Assembly (NCBI RefSeq): GCF_013408685.1
Contig: NZ_JACBZY010000001.1
Location: 1,240,001 to 1,304,000 of the forward strand
Origin: Schumannella luteola
GTDB lineage: Bacteria > Actinomycetota > Actinomycetes > Actinomycetales > Microbacteriaceae
Direction of reading: 5' to 3'
DNA: 64,000 bases
Shown: positions 1 to 7,865 of the stretch, in pieces
How the letters are laid out: each line of letters begins with the position of its first letter
Position numbering within the stretch: position 1 is the first letter of the stretch
Notes under the pieces: model-generated
Database searches by the model: none
Told to the model about the DNA's origin: nothing
The model's input: the letters and a program-made list of their open reading frames with translations, nothing else
Translations under genes and position numbers: made by a program

Positions 1-2
1 AG

Positions 3-767
3 GGCCGCCTCGTCTACACGGGCTGGACGCCCGAGCCGTGGGGCACCATGGCCGAGCGGCTCAGCGCTCCCTTCGGCGCTCCCCTCCCTGAGGGAGCCGA
101 TCCGCTCGCCGTCGCGGCCGGGATGAACCCGGCGATGTCGGGATGGCTGCCGCTCGCCGCCCGTGCTGAGGAGGTCGGCGCGCTCGGCACGGTGCTCGTG
201 CTCGGCGCGACCGGCATGGCGGGAGGGCTCGCGGTGCAGGCCGCGCGGGCGCTGGGGGCCGAGCGCGTCGTCGCGGCGGGACGGTCGGCCGACGCCCTCG
301 GCCGGCTGGCCGCCGAGGGAGCGGTGGTGGCGTCGCTCGAAGGCGCCGACGTCGACGACGGCCGAGCCGCGGCCGCGGATGCCCTCGCCGTCGCGCTCGA
401 CGGTCACGCGCCGTCGATCGTGCTCGACTTCCTCTGGGGTCCGGTGGCCGAGGCCGCGTTCGCGGCGCTCGCCCGCGCGAGCCGCGCCGACGACGCGGCC
501 GACATCACCTATGTGCAGATCGGATCGATGGCCGGCGCCGATGCATCCGTGCCGTCGGCGCTGCTGCGCTCGCGGCGGCTGCGCATCTCGGGCAGCGGAC
601 TCGGATCCATCCGCCGTGAGCGGCTGGTCGCGACCCTGCCGCAGGTGATGGCGGCGATCGCCGACGGCGTGCTGACCCCGCAGGCCGTGCCCTTCGGCTT
701 CGACGAGGTCGCCGCGGCGTGGGCCTACGACGGGCCGGGGCGCGCGGTCGTGGTGCCCGCCGCGTGA
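3..767 (+). CDS. Quinone oxidoreductase / MDR-family dehydrogenase (5' truncated by window)
   Basis: The frame is open from the first bases of the window to the stop at 765-767, so only the C-terminal part (about 254 residues) is present. It contains a Rossmann signature LGATGMAGG followed by a nucleotide-binding fold, typical of NAD(P)H-dependent medium-chain reductases of the quinone oxidoreductase group, which reduce quinones or enones. No zinc-ligand cysteines are visible in the part present. An in-frame ATG at 48 lies inside the conserved region and is not the likely start. The last codons overlap the GTG of the next gene (GTGA). Substrate unknown. Confidence 0.8.
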   Translation, partial: GRLVYTGWTPEPWGTMAERLSAPFGAPLPEGADPLAVAAGMNPAMSGWLPLAARAEEVGALGTVLVLGATGMAGGLAVQAARALGAERVVAAGRSADALGRLAAEGAVVASLEGADVDDGRAAAADALAVALDGHAPSIVLDFLWGPVAEAAFAALARASRADDAADITYVQIGSMAGADASVPSALLRSRRLRISGSGLGSIRRERLVATLPQVMAAIADGVLTPQAVPFGFDEVAAAWAYDGPGRAVVVPAA

Positions 768-1357
768 TCCTCGAACTGCTCGAGGCGACGGGGCGGCTGC
801 AGGAGCTCGGCGCGCTCGTCTACGTCGTGTACACGATCGTGCAGGAGCTGCGCTGGCGCCCGGTCGAGACCACGATCGAGTGGCGCGTGCCCGGCATCAT
901 CGGGCTCATCGGGCTCATCGGCCTGCTCAACACGGGTCTGCTGCCGCCGAGCGGCGTCGACCTCGGGCTTCTGGCGATCGCGGTGGTCGCCGCTCTCGGC
1001 TCCGGGGCGGCGGCCGGACTGCTGACCCGGCTGCGACCGCTCGCCCCGGCGACCCGCGCGAAGCTCGAGGCGCGACGGGTCCGCGGTGGCCGCTGGGCTC
1101 GAGCGAGCATCCCCGAGCACGAGGGCCGCACCGGATGGGTGGGCGTCGCTCTCTGGGTCGTCACGCTGGGCGTCCGCTACGGCATCGAGCTGGTTGGCGA
1201 GCACCTGGATGCGCGGATCGCCGAGACCACCGGGCTCGCCCTGCTGGTGGTCGCGCTCTACGAGCTCGGTCGCTCGGGCGCGATCGCCTGGAGAGCCGGA
1301 CGCCGGGAGTCGCAGACGCCGTCGTCGTCACGCCCGTCGACGCCGCCACCGCTCTGA
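764..1357 (+). CDS. Integral membrane protein of unknown function
   Basis: A 197-residue protein. The GTG at 764 overlaps the stop of the upstream reductase, which fixes the start better than the longer open frame. Hydrophobic helices are visible near residues 42-60 (an isoleucine/glycine/leucine-rich stretch), 65-90, 125-145 and 155-175, separated by basic loops, so it is a multi-pass membrane protein. The tail is Ser/Pro rich. I do not recognise a family. Translational coupling suggests co-transcription with the oxidoreductase. It ends 7 bp before the convergent BLUF gene. Confidence 0.65.
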   Translation: MILELLEATGRLQELGALVYVVYTIVQELRWRPVETTIEWRVPGIIGLIGLIGLLNTGLLPPSGVDLGLLAIAVVAALGSGAAAGLLTRLRPLAPATRAKLEARRVRGGRWARASIPEHEGRTGWVGVALWVVTLGVRYGIELVGEHLDARIAETTGLALLVVALYELGRSGAIAWRAGRRESQTPSSSRPSTPPPL

Positions 1358-1364
1358 ACTCGCG

Positions 1365-1820
1365 TCAGGCGCCTCCGGCGATCGGCGGCTGACCGGAGCG
1401 CACGCGGAACCACATGCTCAGCTCGCGTGCCGCCCGGGCGACGACGCTGTCATCGGCGGCCTCGTCGAGGTCGGCGAAGGTGTCGCGGAAGCCGGCGGGC
1501 GGCGCCTCGTCCGCTCCGGTGGTGCGCTGGTAGCCCATCGACCAGTCCGCGAACTGCCGTGTCGGGATGCGCTCGTCGAGCAGCACGCGCACGTCGCCGT
1601 GCCGCGCATCGGCGCGGATGCGCTCGAGCAGTGCGCGCACCTCGTGCTCGGCGCCCTCGAGCACCTGCACGAAGCGGCCGCGGCGATAGAGCAGCATCCC
1701 CGTGATGTCCGACCGTCGGTTGGCCTCTCGGCTGGCCGCCAGCAGCTCGGCGAGCGCATCGTCGTCGAAGGGCGCCGCGGCCGTGCTCGTGTAGAGCGCC
1801 GCGAAGACGTCGCCGCTCAC
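1365..1820 (-). CDS. BLUF-domain blue-light sensor protein
   Basis: A 151-residue single-domain BLUF photoreceptor. The domain runs from about residue 5 to 100 and holds the expected photochemical residues: Tyr10, Asn34 and Gln52 in the FVQVLEG segment, then RQFADWSMGY with Trp93 and Met95. BLUF domains bind FAD and switch their hydrogen-bond network under blue light. There is no output domain, so it should act through a partner protein. Its start overlaps the stop of the small upstream gene by 4 bp (ATGA), so the two form an operon. Confidence 0.92.
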   Translation of the reverse strand: MSGDVFAALYTSTAAAPFDDDALAELLAASREANRRSDITGMLLYRRGRFVQVLEGAEHEVRALLERIRADARHGDVRVLLDERIPTRQFADWSMGYQRTTGADEAPPAGFRDTFADLDEAADDSVVARAARELSMWFRVRSGQPPIAGGA

Positions 1821-2062
1821 GAGGCGCTGCCCGTCGGCTGGGCGGGCTCGAGTGCCTCGACGGCCCGGGTGGCCGCGCGGAGGTCGGCGAAGTCGCCCAC
1901 GGTCTGCGAGCGCATGTCGTGCGCGCGGTAGGAGCCGTCGGTCTGACGCTCGACGTAGCCGAGGAACTCGCTGCTGCGGCTGCCGACGTGAAAGCCGGGC
2001 TCGACGCGCGACCAGACGACTCCGCTCGGGTGGATCGGGAGAGGGGGCTGGGGCTGGGGCAC
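1817..2062 (-). CDS. Small conserved-type protein upstream of the BLUF gene
   Basis: 81 residues, GTG start preceded by a good AAGGAGG Shine-Dalgarno. The sequence has a Pro-rich N-terminus and a compact core with VWSRVEPGFHVGSR and a Gly-Tyr segment. I recognise no named domain; similar small proteins occur in related actinobacteria, by my recollection. It overlaps the BLUF gene by 4 bp and is therefore probably its operon partner. A CATACT -10-like box lies at 2090-2095 on this strand, inside a 15-bp block also found upstream of the gene at 6332. Confidence 0.65.
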   Translation of the reverse strand: MPQPQPPLPIHPSGVVWSRVEPGFHVGSRSSEFLGYVERQTDGSYRAHDMRSQTVGDFADLRAATRAVEALEPAQPTGSAS

Positions 2063-2213
2063 GAGCGCCTCCTTCGGGTTCGGGGCGCGCTCAGTATGCG
2101 GCGGGGCGCGTCATCCGACACCCCGCGCGGAGTCCGCTCACAGCAACGCGGCGCGCGGTCGCGAGCAGGAGCGAGGGCTCGGCGTCGGAGCGGACGCCTC
2201 AGCCGACCCCCGG

Positions 2214-2372
2214 TCACACCCCGTGCAGGCCGAGCGTCTCGCGGGCGATCCGGTCGATCAGCTCGATCCGGTCGGTGATGTCGGGCCGATCGATCCGGTC
2301 GGACGTCGCGATCGTGGCGGGTTCGTCGCCCACGGCCTCGACGTCGGGTGGGATCTGGGGGAGGAGAGGCAT
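2214..2372 (-). CDS. Possible small protein (52 aa), divergent from the MmyB regulator
   Basis: A short open frame beginning at an ATG with a purine-rich AGGAG just upstream, although the spacing is very short. The protein is acidic and ends in a regular amphipathic segment rich in Ile, Asp and Arg (ITDRIELIDRIARETLG). No family recognised. It could be a real small gene; a longer frame in the same phase is clearly a shadow. Codon use alone cannot settle this. Confidence 0.35.
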   Translation of the reverse strand: MPLLPQIPPDVEAVGDEPATIATSDRIDRPDITDRIELIDRIARETLGLHGV

Positions 2373-2421
2373 GCTCCTATCCGACGTGCGCGTCGCCGTC
2401 GCCGGCAGTGCCCGTCGTGAC

Positions 2422-2433
2422 GTGTACTGGCAG
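2422..2433 (+). promoter_or_regulatory. Shared motif GTGTACTGGCAG upstream of MmyB-type regulator
   Basis: This 12-mer sits 39 nt before the regulator at 2473. A near copy, GTGTACCGACAG, lies on the minus strand at 19267-19278, 50 nt before the second MmyB-type regulator and in the same orientation relative to its gene. Ten of twelve positions agree. It is a plausible autoregulatory operator or promoter element for this regulator family (inference). Confidence 0.5.
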
Positions 2434-2472
2434 AACCTCCCGCGCCCGGGCGCGTCGTCGTAGCGTCGGGGC

Positions 2473-3381
2473 ATGCCCACCCCGAACGACGCCCGTGACT
2501 TCCTGGTGTCGCGCCGGGCCAAGGTCTCGCCCGAGCAGGCCGGGCTGCCCGCCTACGGCGGCAACCGCCGCGTGCCCGGGCTGCGGCGCGAAGAGGTCGC
2601 GCTGCTCGCCGGCGTGAGCGTCGACTACTACAACAAGCTCGAGCGGGGGAACCTCTCCGGCGTCTCCGAGTCGGTGCTCGACGCGATCGCGCGGGCGCTG
2701 CAGCTCGACGAGGCCGAGGCCGCGCACCTGCACGACCTGGCGCGCGCATCCGGTCGCTCGCCGGTCCGCGGCACTTCGGCGGGGCGCGCGGGTCGTGGCG
2801 GTCGGGGCGTGCGCCCCAGCGTGCAGCACATGCTCGATGCGATGACGGATGCGCCCGCCTGGGTGCGCAATGCCCGTCACGATCTGCTCGCCGCCAACCG
2901 GCTCGGCTTCGCGCTGTACTCCGAGCTGTTCTTCGACGAGGTGCGGCCGGCGAACACGGCCCGCTTCCTGTTCCTCAGCGAGCGGTCGCGCCGCTTCTTC
3001 CGTGACTGGGATCGCTCCGCCGACGACATCGTCGCGATGCTGCGCTCCGAGGCCGGTCGCGCCCCGCACGACCGCGGACTCTCCGAGCTCGTCGGCGAGC
3101 TGTCGATGCGCAGCGACGACTTCCGCCGCCGCTGGGCCCGGCACGACGTGCGCTTCCACCGCACCGGAGCGAAGAAGCTGCACCACCCGATCATCGGCGA
3201 CCTCGAGCTCTCCTACGAGGCCATGACGTTGAGCTCCGACCCCGATCTCACCTTCCTCGCCTACACGGCCGCGCCGGGCACGGCCTCCGCCGACGCCCTC
3301 ACCCTGCTCGCCAGCTGGGCGGCGACCCTCGAGATCGACGCAGGGCGGGCGACGGTCGTCGTGCCCGACGCGCGGGGCTGA
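2473..3381 (+). CDS. XRE-type transcriptional regulator with MmyB-like ligand-binding domain
   Basis: 302 residues. An N-terminal helix-turn-helix (about residues 8-75) has the typical signature GLRREEVALLAGVSVDYYNKLERG. It is followed by a Gly/Arg linker and a MmyB-like C-terminal domain (about 115-285) with WVRNARHDLLAANRLG, the acidic/aromatic centre RFFRDWD and the HHP motif near residue 236. Members of this family bind fatty-acyl ligands in their PAS-like domain and often control neighbouring oxidoreductases. The start has a TAGCGT -10-like box 6 nt upstream, suggesting a leaderless transcript. A paralogue lies at 18266-19216. No obvious divergent target beyond a doubtful small ORF. Confidence 0.88.
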   Translation: MPTPNDARDFLVSRRAKVSPEQAGLPAYGGNRRVPGLRREEVALLAGVSVDYYNKLERGNLSGVSESVLDAIARALQLDEAEAAHLHDLARASGRSPVRGTSAGRAGRGGRGVRPSVQHMLDAMTDAPAWVRNARHDLLAANRLGFALYSELFFDEVRPANTARFLFLSERSRRFFRDWDRSADDIVAMLRSEAGRAPHDRGLSELVGELSMRSDDFRRRWARHDVRFHRTGAKKLHHPIIGDLELSYEAMTLSSDPDLTFLAYTAAPGTASADALTLLASWAATLEIDAGRATVVVPDARG

Positions 3382-3442
3382 GTGCGCGCATCCACTCCCG
3401 GCACCCCTCGCCGCGAGCCGTCGCCGGGGCTAGCCTGCGAGC

Positions 3443-3976
3443 GTGACCACGACGCCGAACGTCACCCTGCGGGCCGCCACCGAGGCCGACCTCGACATGC
3501 TCTTCGCGATCTCGAGCGACCTGCCGACCTGGGAGGAGCGCAACCCGCACTCGCCGGCGCCGGTCACGCGGGCCGCCTGGGATGCCCGCGGCACGCTCGC
3601 CCTGAACGCGGACCCCGAGGAGTCGCTGCACTTCGTGATCGACGTCGACGGCGAGGGCGTCGGCAGCGTCTCGCTGTTCGACATCGACCGGCTGGCGCGG
3701 CACGCCGAGGTCGGCATCTCGCTGGCGCCCGGGTTCCGCGGGCGCGGCATCGGCACGGCGGCGATCGGGCTGTTCGCCGAGTTCGCCTTCGAACGGCGCA
3801 ACCTGCGCCGCCTCCACCTGCAGGCGATCGCCTCCAACGCGGGCGCGATCCGCGCCTACGAGAGGGCCGGCTTCGTGATCGAAGGCCGGCGACGCGAGCA
3901 CGCCTGGGTGCGCGGGCACTACGAGGACATCGTCGTGATGGGCCTGCTGCGCACCGAGTGGCGCGCGGCGCGCTGA
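3443..3976 (+). CDS. GNAT family N-acetyltransferase (RimJ/RimL-like)
   Basis: 177 residues with a GTG start. The acetyl-CoA-binding motif A is clear in RGRGIGTAA (about residues 97-105), followed by NAGAIRAYERAGF, the standard GNAT motif B. Family members transfer acetyl groups from acetyl-CoA to N-termini or small amines; the acceptor cannot be predicted. A TAGCCT box 6 nt upstream of the GTG and no clear Shine-Dalgarno suggest a leaderless mRNA. It stands alone. Confidence 0.88.
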   Translation: MTTTPNVTLRAATEADLDMLFAISSDLPTWEERNPHSPAPVTRAAWDARGTLALNADPEESLHFVIDVDGEGVGSVSLFDIDRLARHAEVGISLAPGFRGRGIGTAAIGLFAEFAFERRNLRRLHLQAIASNAGAIRAYERAGFVIEGRRREHAWVRGHYEDIVVMGLLRTEWRAAR

Positions 3977-4076
3977 CCGCGGCTGGATCGATCGGATGCG
4001 GTGGGCGGCCCGCCGGTCACCCGTCGCATCCGCGTCGGCCGTGTTCTACTGAGGAGCTCCGACGAGAGGAGCTCGC

Positions 4077-4397
4077 ATGGGATTCGACGACGGAGACTTC
4101 GGCGGGTTCGACTCCGGCTTCGCGACCGTGTTCACGATCGTGGCCGTGATCATCGTGCTCGGCATCATCGCGGTGATCGTGCTCGCCGTGCGCAACGGCG
4201 CGAAGGCACGGCGGGCGGGTCTCGATCCGACCACGTTGAACACCGACATCGCGATCAAGGTGCTGCAGAGCGAGGCCCTTCGCGGCGAGCAGAGCGTCGA
4301 GCAGCGGCTCGCGAAGCTCGACGAGCTGAAGGCGAGCGGCGCGATCAGCCCGGACGAGCACGCCGCGGCTCGGGCGCGCATCCTCGGCGAAATCTGA
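4077..4397 (+). CDS. Small membrane protein with C-terminal SHOCT domain
   Basis: 106 residues. One transmembrane helix spans about residues 16-40, preceded by a Gly/Asp/Phe-rich N-terminus. The C-terminal 30 residues (LAKLDELKASGAISPDEHAAARARIL) form a SHOCT domain, a short helical module found at the ends of many bacterial proteins and thought to mediate oligomerisation. A strong AGAGGAG lies 5 nt before the ATG. Function unknown. Confidence 0.8.
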   Translation: MGFDDGDFGGFDSGFATVFTIVAVIIVLGIIAVIVLAVRNGAKARRAGLDPTTLNTDIAIKVLQSEALRGEQSVEQRLAKLDELKASGAISPDEHAAARARILGEI

Positions 4398-4579
4398 AGC
4401 CGAGGGCGTCCGGGGCAGGAAGCCCTCCGTACCGAGGGCATCGAGACCGGTCGAGGTCAACCGAGCCCGGCCGAGCCTGGCGACCTCATCCGATCTCCCG
4501 ACCGGCCGTTCCCTCGGCCGGGCCGTCGTCGCAGACTGGGGGTCAGGGCGACGACAGCCGCCAGGCGGGGGACCGAGCG

Positions 4580-6064
4580 ATGACGGATGCGGCAGACGAC
4601 GAGCGGACCGGGATCCCGAGCGAGCCGGTGAGCACGCGCATCTCGAGCGGCGCCCTCGCCGGCACACGGCACGGCGGCGTCGACCGTTACCTCGGCATCC
4701 CGTACGCGGCCGCGCCGGTCGGCGAGCTGCGCTGGCGGGAGCCGGCGCCCGCGCCCGCATGGGACGGCGTGCGGCGCGCGACCGAGTACGGACCCACGGC
4801 GCCGCAGACCGACTACGCGCCGGCGATCGCCGAGATCCTCGCGAACGAGATCATCCCGGGCGAGGAGTACCTCAACGTCAACGTGTGGGCGCCGTCGGAC
4901 GCGACCGCCGCGCCCGTCATGGTGTGGGTGCACGGCGGCTCGTACGTGCACGGCTCGAACGCCCTCGACGGCTACGACGGCACCGCCTTCGCCCGCGACG
5001 GCGTCGTGCTGGTGAGTGTGAACTACCGGCTCGGGCCGGAGGGCTTCTCGGTGCTCGAGGATGCGCCGCTCAACCTCGGCCTGGCCGACATCGCGGCGGC
5101 GCTGCGCTGGGTGCGCGCCGAGATCGCGACCTTCGGCGGTGACCCGACGCGGGTGACGGTGTTCGGCGAATCGGCCGGCGGCGTGGCGATCAGCGCGCTC
5201 GTGGCGTCGCCGAACGCGCGCGAGCTGTTCGACCGGGCGATCGTGCAGAGCGGGATGCTCAGCGGCCAGACCCCCGAGTCGGCGGGCCGGATCACGCAAG
5301 CCGTCGCGAAGAAGCTCGGCGTTCCCGCGACGCGCGCCGGCTTCGCCTCGGTGCCGCTCGAGAAGCTGCTCGAGGCCGACGAGCAGGTGCGTGCCGGATC
5401 GAGCCCGATCAACGGAGGACCCGGCTACGCGAACGCGATCGGGGGAGACCTCGTGCCCGTCGCGCCGGGGCCGGCGGCGCTCGCCGGAGCCGGCGACGAC
5501 ATCCCCGTGCTCATCGGCTGGAACGACGAAGAGCATCGGCTCTGGGCGCACCCGGCGACCTCGCCGATCTCGGCGCTGCTGTTCGCGGCCGTGCGGCTGC
5601 GCTTCAGGATCGGCCGCGCCGTGATCGCCGCCTACCGTCGCGCCCGCCCCGGCATCGGGCGCACCGACCTGTTCGGCCAGCTCGCGATCGACCTCACGGC
5701 GCGCCTGCCCTGGTACCGGGTGGCGGATGCGCGCGCGGCCCGCGGCGCCGCGCCCACCTGGGTCTACGAGTTCGACTGGCGCACGAGCGTGCGCGACCTC
5801 GGCGCGACGCACGCACTCGAGATCGGCTTCGTCTTCGACCGGCTGCGCTCGCCCGACTGGACGCGCTTCGCCGGCTCCGATGCCCCGCAGGTGCTCGCCG
5901 ACGAGATGCACGCGGCCTGGGTGCGCTTCGCGACGACCGGCGAGCCGGGCTGGCCCGCCTGGGATGCGCGGCATCCGACCCAGGAGTTCGGCACGCCCTC
6001 CCGTGTCGTCGACGGCCCGCGCGACGCGCAGCTCGCAAGCTGGGGCGACCGCGAGCTCAGCTGA
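4580..6064 (+). CDS. Type-B carboxylesterase/lipase family hydrolase
   Basis: 494 residues from the ATG at 4580, which follows a GGGGGA ribosome-binding site; the frame stays open far upstream but that part is not protein-like. The carboxylesterase signature is complete: oxyanion loop HGGSYVHGS, nucleophilic Ser in GESAGG, and the catalytic-His region THALEIGFVFD. Such enzymes hydrolyse carboxylic esters with broad specificity. No signal peptide, so it is cytoplasmic. It converges with the membrane protein at 6057 and overlaps it by 8 bp. Substrate unknown. Confidence 0.92.
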   Translation: MTDAADDERTGIPSEPVSTRISSGALAGTRHGGVDRYLGIPYAAAPVGELRWREPAPAPAWDGVRRATEYGPTAPQTDYAPAIAEILANEIIPGEEYLNVNVWAPSDATAAPVMVWVHGGSYVHGSNALDGYDGTAFARDGVVLVSVNYRLGPEGFSVLEDAPLNLGLADIAAALRWVRAEIATFGGDPTRVTVFGESAGGVAISALVASPNARELFDRAIVQSGMLSGQTPESAGRITQAVAKKLGVPATRAGFASVPLEKLLEADEQVRAGSSPINGGPGYANAIGGDLVPVAPGPAALAGAGDDIPVLIGWNDEEHRLWAHPATSPISALLFAAVRLRFRIGRAVIAAYRRARPGIGRTDLFGQLAIDLTARLPWYRVADARAARGAAPTWVYEFDWRTSVRDLGATHALEIGFVFDRLRSPDWTRFAGSDAPQVLADEMHAAWVRFATTGEPGWPAWDARHPTQEFGTPSRVVDGPRDAQLASWGDRELS

Positions 6065-6332
6065 CGCCGAGCAGGTTCCTGACGATCATCACGATGCCGA
6101 TCACGACGAAGACCGGCCCGATCGCGGCGTTGCAGGCCAAGCCGACCAGCGTGCTGCGGCGCGAGTAGAAGCGGTCGGCTATCCGCGAGCCGTACATGGC
6201 GGCACCCGCGGCGTGGAAGAACCGGGCCATCTTGTCGACGTTGCGCAGCCCGTAGATGCTCACCGCCGTGATCCCCGCCGACAGCAGCGTCCACACGATC
6301 ACGAAGACCAGGACGTCGGGCGGGGACTGCAT
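6057..6332 (-). CDS. Small membrane protein (91 aa)
   Basis: The ATG at 6332 is chosen because a CATACT -10-like box lies exactly 6 nt upstream, with TCGACA 16 nt further, implying a leaderless transcript; the longer frame is not needed. Hydrophobic segments run at about residues 5-25 and 63-85, with an Arg-rich middle (SRIADRFYSRRS). No family recognised. It overlaps the 3' end of the convergent carboxylesterase by 8 bp. The -10 region lies in a 15-bp block identical to one upstream of the BLUF operon. Confidence 0.6.
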   Translation of the reverse strand: MQSPPDVLVFVIVWTLLSAGITAVSIYGLRNVDKMARFFHAAGAAMYGSRIADRFYSRRSTLVGLACNAAIGPVFVVIGIVMIVRNLLGVS

Positions 6333-6503
6333 GCGCTCAGTATGCGGAGCCGCGATGCCGTGTCGACAGCCCCGGACAGAGGCACGCGTGCGCGGCTCCC
6401 GGTCGGGACGCAGCAATCGCTCGCTCGGCTCGACGCCTCGACCGATCAGCGCCGGTGCTAGCGACTTCTCTGTCGCCGGGCGCGCCCCGGTACCGACGCC
6501 GTG

Positions 6504-6734
6504 TCACGGCATCGCGTTCAGCGGGCAGGCGACGATCTCCGGCATGCCGTGTCCGGCTTCGCCGGGGTACGACAGCACGGTGGACGTCGACCAGGATGAG
6601 TCGTCGTGTCGCGCGACGCCAGAGGCCAGGTCGATGAGCGAAGAACCGCGCAGAAGGCTGCTTCCGCGTCCGACCTCAAGCGCACCGTCCTCGGTGAACC
6701 TCATCTCCCTCGCCATCAGGCGGAAGTTCGACAA
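6504..6734 (-). CDS. Doubtful ORF in a gene-poor stretch
   Basis: A 76-residue frame with a TTG start and no ribosome-binding site. The frame stays open upstream to about 6831 without an ATG or GTG start, so it may be a remnant of a longer gene. The translation resembles no family I know and uses Cys, Ser and Thr more evenly than its neighbours. The whole interval 6333-6866 otherwise holds no convincing gene. Confidence 0.2.
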   Translation of the reverse strand: MSNFRLMAREMRFTEDGALEVGRGSSLLRGSSLIDLASGVARHDDSSWSTSTVLSYPGEAGHGMPEIVACPLNAMP

Positions 6735-6819
6735 CCACGCGGATCCGGGGCACGCGGCGAGCGTAGCCGTCGAGGCGTGCCCGGCGACCCGCGTGATCGA
6801 GAGGCACTCGCACCCGGAA

Positions 6820-6835
6820 CATGACAGTCGTCATG
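6820..6835. promoter_or_regulatory. Perfect inverted repeat upstream of LysR gene
   Basis: CATGAC-AGTC-GTCATG, a perfect 6+6 bp palindrome, lies 31 bp before the LysR start. It is a plausible LysR autoregulatory site, although LysR motifs are usually described as T-N11-A and this core is T-N10-A. Confidence 0.45.
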
Positions 6836-6866
6836 GGAGACGCGTTCGTCCTGTAGCGTCGGGGCG

Positions 6867-7865
6867 ATGACGCCGGAGTCGAGCCGAACTCGCGCGCACG
6901 TCGACCCGATCGACGTCGACACCCGCGCGCTCGAGCTCTTCGTGCTGCTGGCCGAGCACCGGCACTACGGCTCGGCGGCGCGCGCCGCGTCCATCGCCCA
7001 GCCGGCGCTCTCGCAGCACATCAAACGGCTCGAGTCGACGCTCGCGCTGCGGCTCTTCGACCGCACGACCCGCACGGTCGAGCTGACCGCCGCCGGGCGT
7101 GCGCTCATGCCGCACGCCCGCGAGATCATCGCCGAGCTCGCGTCGCTCGAACGGCTGCGCCACCGCTTCGACCGACTGCGCACGGGCGCCGTGCGGCTCG
7201 GCATCTCGACGCCGATGGGCATGACGACCGCCGACCGCATCGCGGCCGGGCTCGCCGATCGGCTCTGGGGGCGTCACGAGCTGCAGGTCGTCGAGCTGCG
7301 CCCGCACGAGCTGCGTCGCGCCCTGGCCGACGGCGCGATCGACCTGGCGCTGAGCCTGGATGCGACCGCCCTCGCCGACCTCGGCGGGGTCTCGGCGCCG
7401 ATCGCCTTCGACCCGCGCTCGGTCGTCGTGCCGCGCTCGCATCCGCTCGCCCGTCGTCGTCGGATCGAGCTCGCCGAACTGCGCCACGAGGTGCCGCTCG
7501 CGCTCGACCCCGACGAGTTCGGCTCGGCCGAGCTGTGGCGGCCGAGCGAGCTGCCGCCCGCCGACGGGATCGTCGGCGATGTCGGCGAGCTGCGCGACGC
7601 GCTCATCCTGCAGCGCGGCATCTGCCTGCTGCCCGACGCCGACGCGGCGGCGCTCGTCGACGACTCGCTCACGCGCATCCCCGTCGTGGATGCGCCGCCG
7701 GTGTCGTACGCGCTGGCCTGGTGCGGCGACACCCCGCCGCTGCCCGAGGATCTGCTGCTCGGCGGCGGGGCGCACGGCACGGGACTCGACGCTCACCGAG
7801 GGACGGCCCGCGACGCGGACCCCGACCTCGACCCGGACCGCGGCCCGGCGGGACGCCGCGCATGA
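6867..7865 (+). CDS. LysR-type transcriptional regulator
   Basis: 332 residues. The winged helix-turn-helix (about residues 18-75) is canonical, with SAARAASIAQPALSQHIKRLE and LRLFDRTTRTVELTAAG, followed by a periplasmic-binding-fold effector domain. The C-terminal 40 residues are a low-complexity Asp/Arg/Gly tail that runs into the next gene, with which it overlaps by 4 bp (ATGA). A TAGCGT box lies 7 nt before the ATG. The target is probably itself or the downstream LysR; no metabolic gene is directly coupled. Confidence 0.88.
   Translation: MTPESSRTRAHVDPIDVDTRALELFVLLAEHRHYGSAARAASIAQPALSQHIKRLESTLALRLFDRTTRTVELTAAGRALMPHAREIIAELASLERLRHRFDRLRTGAVRLGISTPMGMTTADRIAAGLADRLWGRHELQVVELRPHELRRALADGAIDLALSLDATALADLGGVSAPIAFDPRSVVVPRSHPLARRRRIELAELRHEVPLALDPDEFGSAELWRPSELPPADGIVGDVGELRDALILQRGICLLPDADAAALVDDSLTRIPVVDAPPVSYALAWCGDTPPLPEDLLLGGGAHGTGLDAHRGTARDADPDLDPDRGPAGRRA

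Noticed and set aside
2441-2454. CGCGCCCGGGCGCG palindrome before the first MmyB gene
   Set aside because: Perfect but made only of G and C, so likely by chance at this base composition.
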